Source: Diacronema lutheri (lineage: Eukaryota > Haptophyta > Pavlovophyceae > Pavlovales > Pavlovaceae). Taken from it: DNA of 64,000 nucleotides. The notes beneath the pieces are model-generated. The model did no database searches. It was not told the DNA's origin and was given only the letters and a program-made list of their open reading frames with translations. Of the stretch, positions 1-9,384 are shown in pieces. The position numbers and the translations under genes were made by a program. Positions within the stretch are counted from its first letter, which is position 1. Each line of letters opens with the position of its first letter. Location: contig JAGTXO010000009.1 in assembly GCA_019448385.1 (NCBI GenBank), positions 62,001 to 126,000 on the forward strand, given 5' to 3'.

Positions 1-3000
1 GGCGCATCGAGGAGGTGAGCGGGATGCGCTCGTTCGAGACGAGCGTGAGCACCTTGTTGTCGTCCATCACCGTGTTCATCGACTCGATCCATTCGGCGTC
101 GATGTCGCCGTCGAGGATGATCCACTTGGGCTGGCCGCTCTCCATCCGCGAGTAGTCGCGCATCATCTTGGAGATGATCCCGTCGTACGGCTCCTTGGTG
201 ACGGGGTGCATGTACCCGTACAGGTCGTCCACCGTGATCGCCTTCGGGTTGAGCGCCTGGCAGAGCGTCGCGCCGCCGCCCACGCCCATGTGCGTCCACG
301 TGGCGGCGAGCGTCTCCCACAGCTTGGTCTTGGCCGCGCCGGCGGCGCCGAGCACGAAGCAGCAGTGGCGCACGCCGAGCATCTCGGCGAGGTTGCAGAT
401 CTTGGTGACGAAGACATCCTCCGGCTGCAGCCCCGACTCGGGCTTGCCGATCACCTCCTTCACGCCACGCACGAGCTGCGGGTCGGTCGTGGCGGGTGAG
501 TCGATGCGCGGGAAGAGGTCGTTGATCAGCCCGAGGAAGATGCCAAAGTCAGCGAGCACAAACTTGGGCAAGTTCACGTCGCGCAGCGCGCGCATCAGGA
601 TCTGCTTCTCCGTCTTGTCCGGCTCGGCGCGCTTCATCCCGCCCGCGATGCGCAGGATGCCCTTCATCGCGCGCAGGCCCCAGTCGTAGTGGTGCTGCTT
701 GGAGAGCAGCTCCTGGCAGAGCCCGAAGAGCGTCACGAACTTGTGCCCCAGCTCCTTCGCCTCGAGGAAGCCCTCCGCGTTGAGCGAGATCTCGGCGATG
801 TTGCCAAAGTCGGGCACGACCATCGCGCACGGCCGGAAGAGCGCCTTGAGGTTCTCGGGCAGCTCGGTGCGGCCCGCGTAGCCCGGGTTCATCGTGATGA
901 ACGCGCCGACGGTCGGGTTGAGCGCGATCTCGTCCTCCTCGAAGGTGAAGAGCGTCTTCTTGGAGCGGATGCCGTCGAGGATCGACAGGTACTGCCCGGC
1001 CACCACCGACAGCACCTCGACGGAGATGCGGTTGAACTCGTCAAAGCAGCCCCACGCGCCCGTCTGCGCGAGGCCCGAGAAGAAGTTGGCCATCACCTTG
1101 TTGGTCATCTGGTCGGAGCAGTTCTGCACGATCACCCAGATGGCGAGGCCGCGCCCGAGGTCCTTGGTCGTCTCCGTCTTGCCCGTGCCCGCGGGCCCCG
1201 CCGGCGCGCCGCCGAGGATGAGCCGCAGCGCCTGCGTGAGCGTGATGTAGCAGCGGTCGGTGAGCGCCGTGATCACGAGGCGGCCCGTGTTGCCCACGTA
1301 CTCGTAGCAGTAGGCCATCTCGGCGTCGCAGATGTTGATCAGGCAGTCGCTCGTCTCCTCGTCCCACCGGTACTTGAGCTGGCACTGCCACGCGAAGGCG
1401 CCCGCGTTGTCGATGCGCATGTTGATCAGCCGCTGCACGATGTCGCGCGCGTGCACCTCGACCGTGATGAGCGTGATGAACTTGACGCGGTCCGACTTGG
1501 AGAGCTTGCCGAGGACGAGGTCGACGAGCGTCTTGAGCCCGCCGATCACCACCTGCAGGTAGTCCTTGAGCGCGTTCTCGTTCCCCTGCTCGAGCCGCTC
1601 GAAGGCCGAGTTGACCTCCGTCGTCCACCAGACCTGGCCGGTCGTGAGCGACATCTGCGCGGGGTACTTGTACAGCCACTCGTGGCGCGGCAGCTCGACG
1701 AAGGAGTTGATCGCGTCGTGCAGCAGCATGCGCACCTCCTCGCGCGAATGTGCCATCAGCCCCGACAGCCAGTCCTCCACCTGCCCCTCGCACGCGTACT
1801 CCGTGGCGTAGGGCACGTACTCGTCGTCGGTCGACGTCATGCCCGTGCACACGCCCGTCTCCTTGCCCGACGCGTCCTTCACCCACTCGATCTTGCCCGT
1901 GTTGTCCGTGAACTTTGAAAAGTGCTCCTGCACCGCCGGCGGGTAGCGCCCCTTTGACAAAATGTCGATCAGGTCGGCGGGCGCGACGAAGTAGAAGCGC
2001 GGGAACTTCTTCTTCTTGATCTCGAGGTAGTCGGAGAGGCTCTTCTGGCAGAGGTCGAGCGACGCCTGGCAGCGGAAGAAGACCTCCTCGCGCCCCTCGG
2101 CCATCGCCGCGTCGATCGGGTTGGCCTGCTCCTTCGCCGTGTTCATCTGCTCGCGGAAGTCCGAGTCGACCGTGTCGAAGCGCTTCGCGTCCTCGGGCAG
2201 CTGCTCGCGGATGTCCTCCGAGCCGAGGAAGATCGACTCGAGCGAGCACCACGCGCGCTGCACCTCGAGCCAGATGTCGATGACCGAGCGCGTCTTGGCG
2301 AGCTTCATCTTCCAGTCCGTGATCTGCGCCTCGAAGAAGCCCATGAAGCGGTTGCCCATCATGTTCTGCAGCTGCGACTCGTTGTCGTCGAGCGCCTCGT
2401 ACACTTCGCCCGGCATGAGCAGGATCGACACGCCCGTCTGCCGGAAGGGCTCGTACTCGAGGCGGAGGCCCGCCCACGTCGAGCCGATCTTGGTGAGCGC
2501 CAGGTCGATCTTCACCTCCTGCCGCGCCTGCTCCGTGATCTCCGAGACCGGGTCCTGGAAGTTGAAGAGCTTGCACGCGAGGAGGTGGTCGAGGACGAGC
2601 TTGTCGCTCAGCTCGAAGGAGCGGCCCGTCGTGCGCATCAGCTTCTTCCAATGGCGCTCGCGCATCGCCTCGTCGCGCAGGTCCTGCACGAGGGGCAGGT
2701 CGATCATCATCGTGCCAATGTCCACGACGAGCCGCTGGTGCACGTCCCACTTGGCGAGCTGCTTGGGCAGCGCCTTGATCTCCTTGAGCAGCTTCTTCGT
2801 CTCGTCGACCATCCCGTCCACGTCCACGTCCTTCCACAGCGTCGCGCGGTACGAGGCGAAGGTCTCGGCGACGAGCGAGACGTGGTCCCACGCGAGCTTG
2901 AGCAGCTTGAGCTCGAGGCGGCACTGCTTGAGCTCCTTGAACGGGTGCACCGTCAGGTCGAAGAGCTCCTCCTGCCCCTGGTTGTACTGCACCTCCTTCT

Positions 3001-6000
3001 CGCACTCGACGAGCTTGAGGTGCCACTCGTCGAGCAGGCCGTACGCGCGCTCGACGCCGACGTCGTACTTGAAGGGCGCCTCTTCGCGGAAGATGGCGGT
3101 GAAGTCCTCCGTCCGGTTCACAAAGTCCTCCACCTCCTCCTTCACCTTCTCCGCCTGCAGCGCCTGCAGCGGGCCGAGGGCCTCGCGCGCGTTGAGCGCC
3201 GTCTTGCGCACCTCCTCCCACTTGAAGGGCGCGTTCTCGAGCTGCTCGAGCACGCGCTCGTCGATGTGGATCGCGTACTTGCGCAGCAACGCCACCATCC
3301 CGCGCAGCGGCACCCACGACTCGTCGATGGCGCCCTCGCGCCGCCGCACGTCGCGCATGTGCGTCATCGCGGCGAGCAGCCGCACGTGGTCCTCGGGGTC
3401 GACCTCCTCGCCGAGGCCGGCGATGACGGTGGAGAAGAAGGCCATCAGCTCGTTGATCGACGCCGTCACGCGGTTCTCCAGGTGGTGCGTGAACGCGTAC
3501 ACCCACTTGTTCGCCGCGTTCTTGAGCGCGTCCTTGACGGGCCGCGAGTCGATCCGCAGCCACCCCTTGTCGACGGACGTGGGCAGCGCGAGGATCGCCT
3601 CCTTGATCGCGAGGTACTTCGCGATCTGCTGGTCGAAGAGCTCGAGCGACGGCATCGGCGACGAGAGCACGCCGCCCGCCTCCGTCGCGTCGCCCTTGCC
3701 GTCGGCCGCGCCGCCGCCCGCGCCGCCCGCGCCGCCGCCGCCCGCGCCGCCCGCCGGCGCGGCCGCCTCGGGCTGCGCCGAGTCGACGAACTTGCGCAGC
3801 TCGGTCTCGATATCGGCCATCCACAGCGCCTTGTGCTGCCGGAACGGCTGGCGGAACTCGTTGCACAGGTCCTGGTTGTGCTCGGCCTGCGTGTTGATCC
3901 GGTGGACGGCGAAGCGCACCTCCTCGCTCTCCTCCACCTCCTTGGTGAAGTCGCACTCGGGGTGATCGAGGCGCTTGACGAGCTTGACGGCGTTGAAGAA
4001 GTCGCCGATCCACCCGTCCACCTTGTCGAGCACGCTGCTCCCGTCGAAGCGCTGCTCGAGCTCGGGCGTGAAGCGCACGTCGGGCGGCTGGAGGCCGAGG
4101 CGTACCTCGATCATCGGCACGCCGTCGGCGGGCTTGAGCTGCTGGAGCAGCTTGCCAAGCGAGTTGGTGACGGTGGCCTGCAGGCCCTGCACGCAGATGT
4201 TCGCCATGTACTCGACGTACGCGCGCCACGCCGGCGCGCCCTTGGAGACCTTGAGCTCGACGTTGGACTTGGTGACGAGCGCGTGGATCTCCTTGCCGCC
4301 TTCGATGATCCGCTTGTACCGCCCGTCGAGCATCTGCTCGTGCTCCTTACAGAAGACGTCGATCGAGTAGGTCTTCGCCGGCTTGCGCTGGATCAGCGGG
4401 TTCGCCGCGATGTCGTCGAGGATCTTCTGGCACGCGCGCATGTTGGCCTTGATCGCCGAGAGCGTCTCGTACGCGTCGGACACGAGCGACGTCGCCTCCG
4501 CGATGAACTCGTCGATGCCCGCGCTCTTCCACGTGATCGAGCGAAGCCCCTTCTCGAGCGCCTTGTCGATCGCCTTCATCTGCGCCTTGAGCAGCGGCTT
4601 CTCCACGTCGAGCATCGTGTGCAGCATGTGGTTGTACCGGAATGCGATCAGCTCGAGCGCGCCGATCCACTGCCGGTACGTGCGGTCGCTCACGTACAGG
4701 TGCTCGGCGGCGGGCGGGATCTCCTTGGCGAAGTGCTTGAAGTAGCGCGTCTCGCGCAGCAGGCAGACGAGCGCCATGTCGAAGTTGACGCTCACCTCCG
4801 AGCCCGAGCCCGAGCGCACGAGCAGGTTTTGCGAGAGCTTCTCCGTCGACACGTCATCAATGATCGAGCACCAGTTGCCGTACATATCGGCCTCAAAGGC
4901 GTGGAGGGTGGAGGCGACGGCCTCAAACGTGCGCGCCACGTCGCGCGTCTCGTCCGTCTCAGCAAGCGCCTTCATCACGCCATGCAGGTGGCCCATCGGC
5001 CCCTCGACGCGCGCGATCAGCCCGCGCACCCAGTAGAGCGCGCCCGAGACGGGCGGCATGTTCACGTAGAGCGGCGGGCCGTCTCGCTCGTAGAACTTGC
5101 CCAGCAGCGACGCGTTGCGGTTCTGCACGAAGAGGTCCTGCACCGTGCGCAACTCGCGCCCGTACTGCGAGATGAGCTCAAGGTGCTTGCGCTCCACCGA
5201 CGACTGCACCCAGTCGCGCTCGAGGAGGTCGGCGAAGGAGTCGAGCAACTTGAACGAGTTGCCGATCGTCGCGGCGGTCTCGAAGCCCTGGTTGATCACG
5301 CCGCCCAGCCGCTCCTCCAGCTCCTTGATCGTCGAGCGGAACGCGTAAAAGTCGTCGTCGAACTGCTTGGCGCCAATGTCGAGGATGTCGTACGTAGCGC
5401 CCTTCATCCGGTCGAGCGCGCGGTTGAACTCGGCGAAGATGTCCGCGACGATCTCGGTGAGCTGCTTGCCCTTGTTGCCGCCGATCTCGACGCGGTCGAG
5501 CTTCTCGAACTGGATCACCGTGCGCGTCAGCTCGAGCAGGTCCATGCACCGCTCGTTGAAGGCGTCGAGCCGCACGAAGAGCGCCGCGTTCTGAATCTTC
5601 CACGGGTTGTTCGGGCACTCCTTGGTGGCGCGCAGCTTGTAGTCGAAGTAGACCTTCTTGAAGAAGCCGCACACCTTGAGCGCGAGCACCAGCCGCTCGT
5701 GCGCGTCCGCCGCCTCGGACGAGAGCAGCTCGGCGGGCTGGATCGACTCGTGCGCCTTTGCGATGATGTCGTTGCACAGCTCGCGCATCAGCACCGCAAG
5801 CGCCGCGGGCGTGTTGTAGTACTTTGAGTTCTTCCACACGAGGAGGAGGAGGTGCATGATCGGGTGGTAGAGCGTCGGCATCTGCGAAAAGTCGTCGAGC
5901 GAGCTGAGCGCCTCGAAGTGCCCCCTGAGCGTGCGCACGTACTTGACGTTGTCGCGCGCCTCGGCGCACGCGAGGTCGACCTCGCGCACGAGGCTCACGA

Positions 6001-7204
6001 ACGCGGCGTAGTAGGGCGACTTGGTGAGGTCGAGGACGCGTAGGACCTTCTTGATCCGATCCGACGACAGCTGCTCGCGAATCGACGACAAATTGGCCGC
6101 CTTCTCCTCCCAGAACTGCAGGCCGACGAGCGGGCCCGGGTTGCCGCCCGACGAGAGCGCCGCCTCGGGCACCGTCTTGAGCACGTTCTTGATCTGCGCG
6201 GTCCATGTGACGACGGAGGTCTCGAGGACGTGCACGCGGTCCTTGTCCTTCGCCGAGCCGCCGTCCGAGCGGAGCATCTCGCCCGGCGGCACCGCAAGCA
6301 GCGTCTTGCCGATGCTCTGACCGAGCGCCACGTAGACCTGCGACACAGTCTTGTGCATCCCCTCGGACAGCTGCGACGAGACGATGTCCGACATGAAGAG
6401 CTGGTTGCGCGGGTTGGTGATCAGCGGCGTGAAGACGTCTTGCCCCGCGTGGAAGATGTGCGTCAGCGGCGACGGCGACATGTCGCCCCTGCTCGCCCGG
6501 CGCGCGCGCCGGGGCGCGCCACGAAGCGACGCGCGCGCGTCAGCGCCGCCACGCACGCGCGTGGCGTGCGGGCGCGAGAGCAAAGACGCGGCCCAAGTGG
6601 CCGAAGTGGCGGATTCCAGCCACGGTCGCCGCGCCTGCGCTGCCGCGGGCCGAGCCGGTGCACTGCTGGCCACGCCCCCGTCCGGCCACGATCCACGCCG
6701 CCATACGCCCGCGCGTCGCGCCCGGATGGCGGAGGCCGCGGTGCGCCTCGCCACGCCAAGGATGCACCGCAGCAGCGTGCGGCGGCCGTGCCGACGGTAC
6801 GCCACGCACGCACGCCAGCGGCCAACAGCGGGCCGCGCGCCGCGCGGCCGGCGCGCGCGCGCGCACCAGAGAACCTCCGCCTGCACGTTGCCGCTCGTGA
6901 TCTTGACGGGGCTCTTCTTCCGAAAGTAGAGCACCTTCTTCTTCGCGCCGGCAAGTATCGCCGCGCCGTCCCGCATGCCATTGAAGAGCGAGAGATCCTT
7001 GGCTCCCATGACGCAGAAGAGCGTCGGCACGTCGCCAACGCCCGTGAACTCGTTCAGCGGCCGCTTGTCATCCTCGCTCAGCTTGCGGAAGACGTCAGAC
7101 TTGACCTTCAGCATCGCACAGATGCGGTCCTCAAACCACTGCACCATCGCCTCGCGCGAGCCCTCGCCCTGCCCTCTCGACGGCGTCTCGCCCTCGTCGC
7201 CCAT
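1..7204 (-). CDS. Axonemal-type dynein heavy chain, 3' end outside the window
   Basis: Motor subunit of an axonemal dynein, an ATP-driven minus-end microtubule motor of flagella. Exon 1 is 7204-6867 and exon 2 runs from 6488 off the left edge. The intron 6866-6489 is GT-AG and joins a split Trp codon (TG|G). About 2,275 residues are visible: N-terminal tail, linker, the AAA1 P-loop GPAGTGKTETTKDLGR (near 1200-1150, about residue 1875), GCFDEFNRI (near 1050), and the AAA2 P-loop GAAGAAKTKLWETL (near 350). The reading stops within AAA2. A low-complexity Ala/Gly/Pro stretch near 3670-3780 interrupts the tail. The start MGDEGETPSR is chosen because it leaves 132 bp to the divergent EF-hand gene; an in-frame ATG at 7369 would overlap that gene. 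Family assignment is very strong, but I could not decide which dynein arm or subclass it belongs to. Confidence 0.95.
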   Translation of the reverse strand, partial: MGDEGETPSRGQGEGSREAMVQWFEDRICAMLKVKSDVFRKLSEDDKRPLNEFTGVGDVPTLFCVMGAKDLSLFNGMRDGAAILAGAKKKVLYFRKKSPVKITSGNVQAEVLWCARARRPRGARPAVGRWRACVAYRRHGRRTLLRCILGVARRTAASAIRARRAGVWRRGSWPDGGVASSAPARPAAAQARRPWLESATSATWAASLLSRPHATRVRGGADARASLRGAPRRARRASRGDMSPSPLTHIFHAGQDVFTPLITNPRNQLFMSDIVSSQLSEGMHKTVSQVYVALGQSIGKTLLAVPPGEMLRSDGGSAKDKDRVHVLETSVVTWTAQIKNVLKTVPEAALSSGGNPGPLVGLQFWEEKAANLSSIREQLSSDRIKKVLRVLDLTKSPYYAAFVSLVREVDLACAEARDNVKYVRTLRGHFEALSSLDDFSQMPTLYHPIMHLLLLVWKNSKYYNTPAALAVLMRELCNDIIAKAHESIQPAELLSSEAADAHERLVLALKVCGFFKKVYFDYKLRATKECPNNPWKIQNAALFVRLDAFNERCMDLLELTRTVIQFEKLDRVEIGGNKGKQLTEIVADIFAEFNRALDRMKGATYDILDIGAKQFDDDFYAFRSTIKELEERLGGVINQGFETAATIGNSFKLLDSFADLLERDWVQSSVERKHLELISQYGRELRTVQDLFVQNRNASLLGKFYERDGPPLYVNMPPVSGALYWVRGLIARVEGPMGHLHGVMKALAETDETRDVARTFEAVASTLHAFEADMYGNWCSIIDDVSTEKLSQNLLVRSGSGSEVSVNFDMALVCLLRETRYFKHFAKEIPPAAEHLYVSDRTYRQWIGALELIAFRYNHMLHTMLDVEKPLLKAQMKAIDKALEKGLRSITWKSAGIDEFIAEATSLVSDAYETLSAIKANMRACQKILDDIAANPLIQRKPAKTYSIDVFCKEHEQMLDGRYKRIIEGGKEIHALVTKSNVELKVSKGAPAWRAYVEYMANICVQGLQATVTNSLGKLLQQLKPADGVPMIEVRLGLQPPDVRFTPELEQRFDGSSVLDKVDGWIGDFFNAVKLVKRLDHPECDFTKEVEESEEVRFAVHRINTQAEHNQDLCNEFRQPFRQHKALWMADIETELRKFVDSAQPEAAAPAGGAGGGGAGGAGGGAADGKGDATEAGGVLSSPMPSLELFDQQIAKYLAIKEAILALPTSVDKGWLRIDSRPVKDALKNAANKWVYAFTHHLENRVTASINELMAFFSTVIAGLGEEVDPEDHVRLLAAMTHMRDVRRREGAIDESWVPLRGMVALLRKYAIHIDERVLEQLENAPFKWEEVRKTALNAREALGPLQALQAEKVKEEVEDFVNRTEDFTAIFREEAPFKYDVGVERAYGLLDEWHLKLVECEKEVQYNQGQEELFDLTVHPFKELKQCRLELKLLKLAWDHVSLVAETFASYRATLWKDVDVDGMVDETKKLLKEIKALPKQLAKWDVHQRLVVDIGTMMIDLPLVQDLRDEAMRERHWKKLMRTTGRSFELSDKLVLDHLLACKLFNFQDPVSEITEQARQEVKIDLALTKIGSTWAGLRLEYEPFRQTGVSILLMPGEVYEALDDNESQLQNMMGNRFMGFFEAQITDWKMKLAKTRSVIDIWLEVQRAWCSLESIFLGSEDIREQLPEDAKRFDTVDSDFREQMNTAKEQANPIDAAMAEGREEVFFRCQASLDLCQKSLSDYLEIKKKKFPRFYFVAPADLIDILSKGRYPPAVQEHFSKFTDNTGKIEWVKDASGKETGVCTGMTSTDDEYVPYATEYACEGQVEDWLSGLMAHSREEVRMLLHDAINSFVELPRHEWLYKYPAQMSLTTGQVWWTTEVNSAFERLEQGNENALKDYLQVVIGGLKTLVDLVLGKLSKSDRVKFITLITVEVHARDIVQRLINMRIDNAGAFAWQCQLKYRWDEETSDCLINICDAEMAYCYEYVGNTGRLVITALTDRCYITLTQALRLILGGAPAGPAGTGKTETTKDLGRGLAIWVIVQNCSDQMTNKVMANFFSGLAQTGAWGCFDEFNRISVEVLSVVAGQYLSILDGIRSKKTLFTFEEDEIALNPTVGAFITMNPGYAGRTELPENLKALFRPCAMVVPDFGNIAEISLNAEGFLEAKELGHKFVTLFGLCQELLSKQHHYDWGLRAMKGILRIAGGMKRAEPDKTEKQILMRALRDVNLPKFVLADFGIFLGLINDLFPRIDSPATTDPQLVRGVKEVIGKPESGLQPEDVFVTKICNLAEMLGVRHCCFVLGAAGAAKTKLWETLAATWTHMGVGGGATLCQALNPKAITVDDLYGYMHPVTKEPYDGIISKMMRDYSRMESGQPKWIILDGDIDAEWIESMNTVMDDNKVLTLVSNERIPLTSSMR

Positions 7205-7336
7205 GGCTCGCGGCTCCCCCAGGAGCGCCCGCGGCGCAGCGCCCTGCTGAAACTGCTCGAGAAAAAACGGCTTAGCTGCACCGGCCCATGATGGCGCCCG
7301 CACGAGCGCGTCGAGTTCGAGGGTGAACGGGGCGGG

Positions 7337-7903
7337 ATGAGCCGGGTGGCGCCTGCCCTCACCGATCATGAGGTGGAGGAGTTGTGCGTGTGCACGCCGC
7401 TGCGACCGCGCGACATCGCGGCGATCCACGCCAAGTTTCACGCGCTCGCGCCCGACAGCGACGGGCGCGTCTCGTGCTCGCGGCTCGAGCGGATGCGCGA
7501 GCTCGCGGCGAACCCGCTGGCATCGCGGCTCTGCGCGGTCTTCTCGTCGCGCGGCGACGGATCGCTCGACTTTATTGAGTTCGTCGACTTGTTCGGCTGC
7601 ATGGCCAAGGCGGCGCCGCTCGACATCAAGCTCAGCGTCGCCTTTCGCGTCTACGATTTCGACGGCGACGGCTTCATCGGGCGGTCCGACGTGGAGGACG
7701 TGATCGAGCTCGTCGCGGGCGTGCCGGGCGACCACAGCGGCGCGCTGCTCTCGCGAGACGAGGCCAGCGCAATCGTCTCGCGCGTGCTCGCCGAGGGCGA
7801 CTTTGACGGCAACGAGAAGATCTCGCCAACCGAGTTCACCAAGCTGCTGCGGCGCGTGGAGGACTTTGGGCGCACGTTCGTCATGTCGGTGACCCACGAC
7901 TGA
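7337..7903 (+). CDS. CIB/calcineurin-B-like EF-hand calcium-binding protein
   Basis: Single-exon protein of 188 aa, the usual size of calcium-and-integrin-binding (CIB) and calcineurin B proteins. Two canonical C-terminal EF-hand loops are visible: DFDGDGFIGRSD (about residues 112-123) and a DFDGNEKISPTE-type loop (about 155-166). The N-terminal half has degenerate EF hands (for example around SSRGDGSLDFIEF). The C-terminus, DFGRTFVMSV, resembles the CIB ending more than calcineurin B. CIB proteins bind Ca2+ and act as regulatory partners of membrane or cytoskeletal proteins. The gene is divergent from the dynein heavy chain, 132 bp away, so a shared promoter is possible. A flagellar role is an inference from position only. 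Confidence 0.85.
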   Translation: MSRVAPALTDHEVEELCVCTPLRPRDIAAIHAKFHALAPDSDGRVSCSRLERMRELAANPLASRLCAVFSSRGDGSLDFIEFVDLFGCMAKAAPLDIKLSVAFRVYDFDGDGFIGRSDVEDVIELVAGVPGDHSGALLSRDEASAIVSRVLAEGDFDGNEKISPTEFTKLLRRVEDFGRTFVMSVTHD

Positions 7904-8291
7904 GCGCTGGCGGCGCGGGATAGGGGTTGCGTGAAATTGAGACAGGTCGCGCGTGTCCCGGCCGCTGCTGCTGCTGATCGTCGCCGGACGCCGGCACCCT
8001 GGCTGGCGCGTAGGACAGCGGCTGGGCGCTGCTCGCACAGCAGCTGAGGTTGTGCTGGCGCTCACGTGGTTCAGCCGCAGCGAAGCGCCTCACTGTCCCA
8101 CTCGCCTCATTGCACTTCATCCCGTACGACGCCTGCGCTCGGCGGACGTGGCGCATGGCCGCTCGCGCGCGCGCACGGCCGCGGGCGACGACTCGATGTC
8201 GATGAGCTCATCAAACCCTGCTCGCCGTTTTTTGGTGAGGGGGTTCAAATTTGAAATTGTTTTTCGGAGCCAGGAGCGATCCGCCGACCCG
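7904..8291 (+). promoter_or_regulatory. Intergenic stretch with AT-rich palindrome upstream of membrane protein
   Basis: No gene is supported here, although a frame is open upstream of the chosen downstream start. A 12-bp palindrome, TTCAAATTTGAA, lies at 8244-8255 in an otherwise GC-rich stretch. It is about 37 bp before the ATG at 8292, a plausible core-promoter position. Function is inferred from position only. Confidence 0.3.
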
Positions 8292-9200
8292 ATGCTGCCG
8301 CGGGTCGCGACGCTCCTTCCCGTCGGCGCTGCGGCGGGGATCGCGCTCCTCCTCGCCTCAAGCGCGCTCGCGCCGCCCTTCCAGCTTGCTGTCGCGGGCA
8401 AGTGCTTACGGACGGACGGACGCTTCGGCGCGTGCGGCCGCCCCGAGTCCTCGTCGTGGTACTTAGTCGGCGGCGTGGTGCGCGCAGCAGGCGCAGACGG
8501 TTGCCTGACCGCGCGCGGCATGCTCGAACCGTGCGCGTGGCCGCACGTGGGTGGCTGGGTGCTCGACGGTACCGCGCTGTGCAGCAGTGCCGACGGCAAG
8601 TGCCTCGGCAAGCAGGGCGCGGGCGCTGCCGCCGTGCGGAGGGCATGGGCCGCGAACGTGTCCTTCGCAGACCCGCCGCCTCGCCCGGAGGCGCGCGCAG
8701 TGTGGGCAGCGGCGACCGGCGGCGCGAGCGTCTTCCTCGGGCTTGCGATCATGCTGCTCTTCTTCAAGGACGCGTGCGCCGGTTGCAGCTCCGCCAGCCC
8801 GCCGCCCTTCACCGCCGTCGTGAGCGCGACACGCACCGATCGCGACGGCGCCAAACTCGTCCACGCGCCCACGAGCGCGCCGGCGCCGAGCGAGCCGCTG
8901 CCGGCGCCGAGCGAGCCGCTGCCGGCGCCAACCGCGCCGGAGGTGGAAGTGCCGGACTCAGCTGGCACGCTCGTGCGTGCGCTCGCCAGCCCGACCAAGC
9001 CCACGCCAGCGCAGCCTGGCGGGCCGCTTGTGCAGCAGATGCGCGCAGCCGCCAAGCCGAGCGTGCGGGTCGAGCTTGCGCTCCACGTCGGCGATGACGC
9101 CAAGGTGCACGTGCAGCTCGCGCAGCCCGCGCCGGTCTCGCCGGCTGCCGCCTTCTGCCGGCTGCTCAACTTTGGACTCGGCAAGACCAAAGCCGCGTGA
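8292..9200 (+). CDS. Secretory-pathway membrane protein with cysteine-rich, lectin-like ectodomain
   Basis: Predicted 302 aa from MLPRVATLLP. That start is preferred over the in-frame upstream ATG (7953) because it opens directly into a hydrophobic signal-anchor (about residues 5-28). Residues 38-115 carry spaced KCL, DGCLTA, LEPC and GKCLGK motifs with SSWYL and GGWVLDG, which recall the repeating strands of ricin-type beta-trefoil lectins. A second hydrophobic segment (about 140-160) follows. The tail is Pro/Ala-rich and includes a tandem PSEPLPA repeat (near 8887-8927). The layout suggests one ectodomain between two membrane segments. The family is not identified; the lectin comparison is a weak pattern match. 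It is convergent with the desaturase gene, whose stop lies 185 bp downstream. Confidence 0.55.
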   Translation: MLPRVATLLPVGAAAGIALLLASSALAPPFQLAVAGKCLRTDGRFGACGRPESSSWYLVGGVVRAAGADGCLTARGMLEPCAWPHVGGWVLDGTALCSSADGKCLGKQGAGAAAVRRAWAANVSFADPPPRPEARAVWAAATGGASVFLGLAIMLLFFKDACAGCSSASPPPFTAVVSATRTDRDGAKLVHAPTSAPAPSEPLPAPSEPLPAPTAPEVEVPDSAGTLVRALASPTKPTPAQPGGPLVQQMRAAAKPSVRVELALHVGDDAKVHVQLAQPAPVSPAAAFCRLLNFGLGKTKAA

Positions 9201-9384
9201 GCGGCGTCGGGCGGCATTGCAGCCTCTCAGTGGCTGGCGACGGAGAGCGCCAGCGGCACGGCGACGTCAGTTCAGTCAGTGCCGCTGACACATGGCAGGG
9301 TGAAGGAGAAAAGGGCTCGGATGGAAGAGGGGCTCGCTGGCACCCGGTTGCTGGCTAGCCGCAGAGGCAGGGTAGGGCGGCAGC

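Noticed and set aside
1041-4229. 1062-aa minus-strand ORF
   Set aside because: Arg/Ala-rich shadow of the dynein frame; the dynein motifs are read in another minus-strand frame across the same bases.
2585-5827. 1080-aa plus-strand ORF
   Set aside because: Antisense shadow of the dynein gene; rich in Leu/Glu/Arg because it mirrors its codons, with no domain motif.
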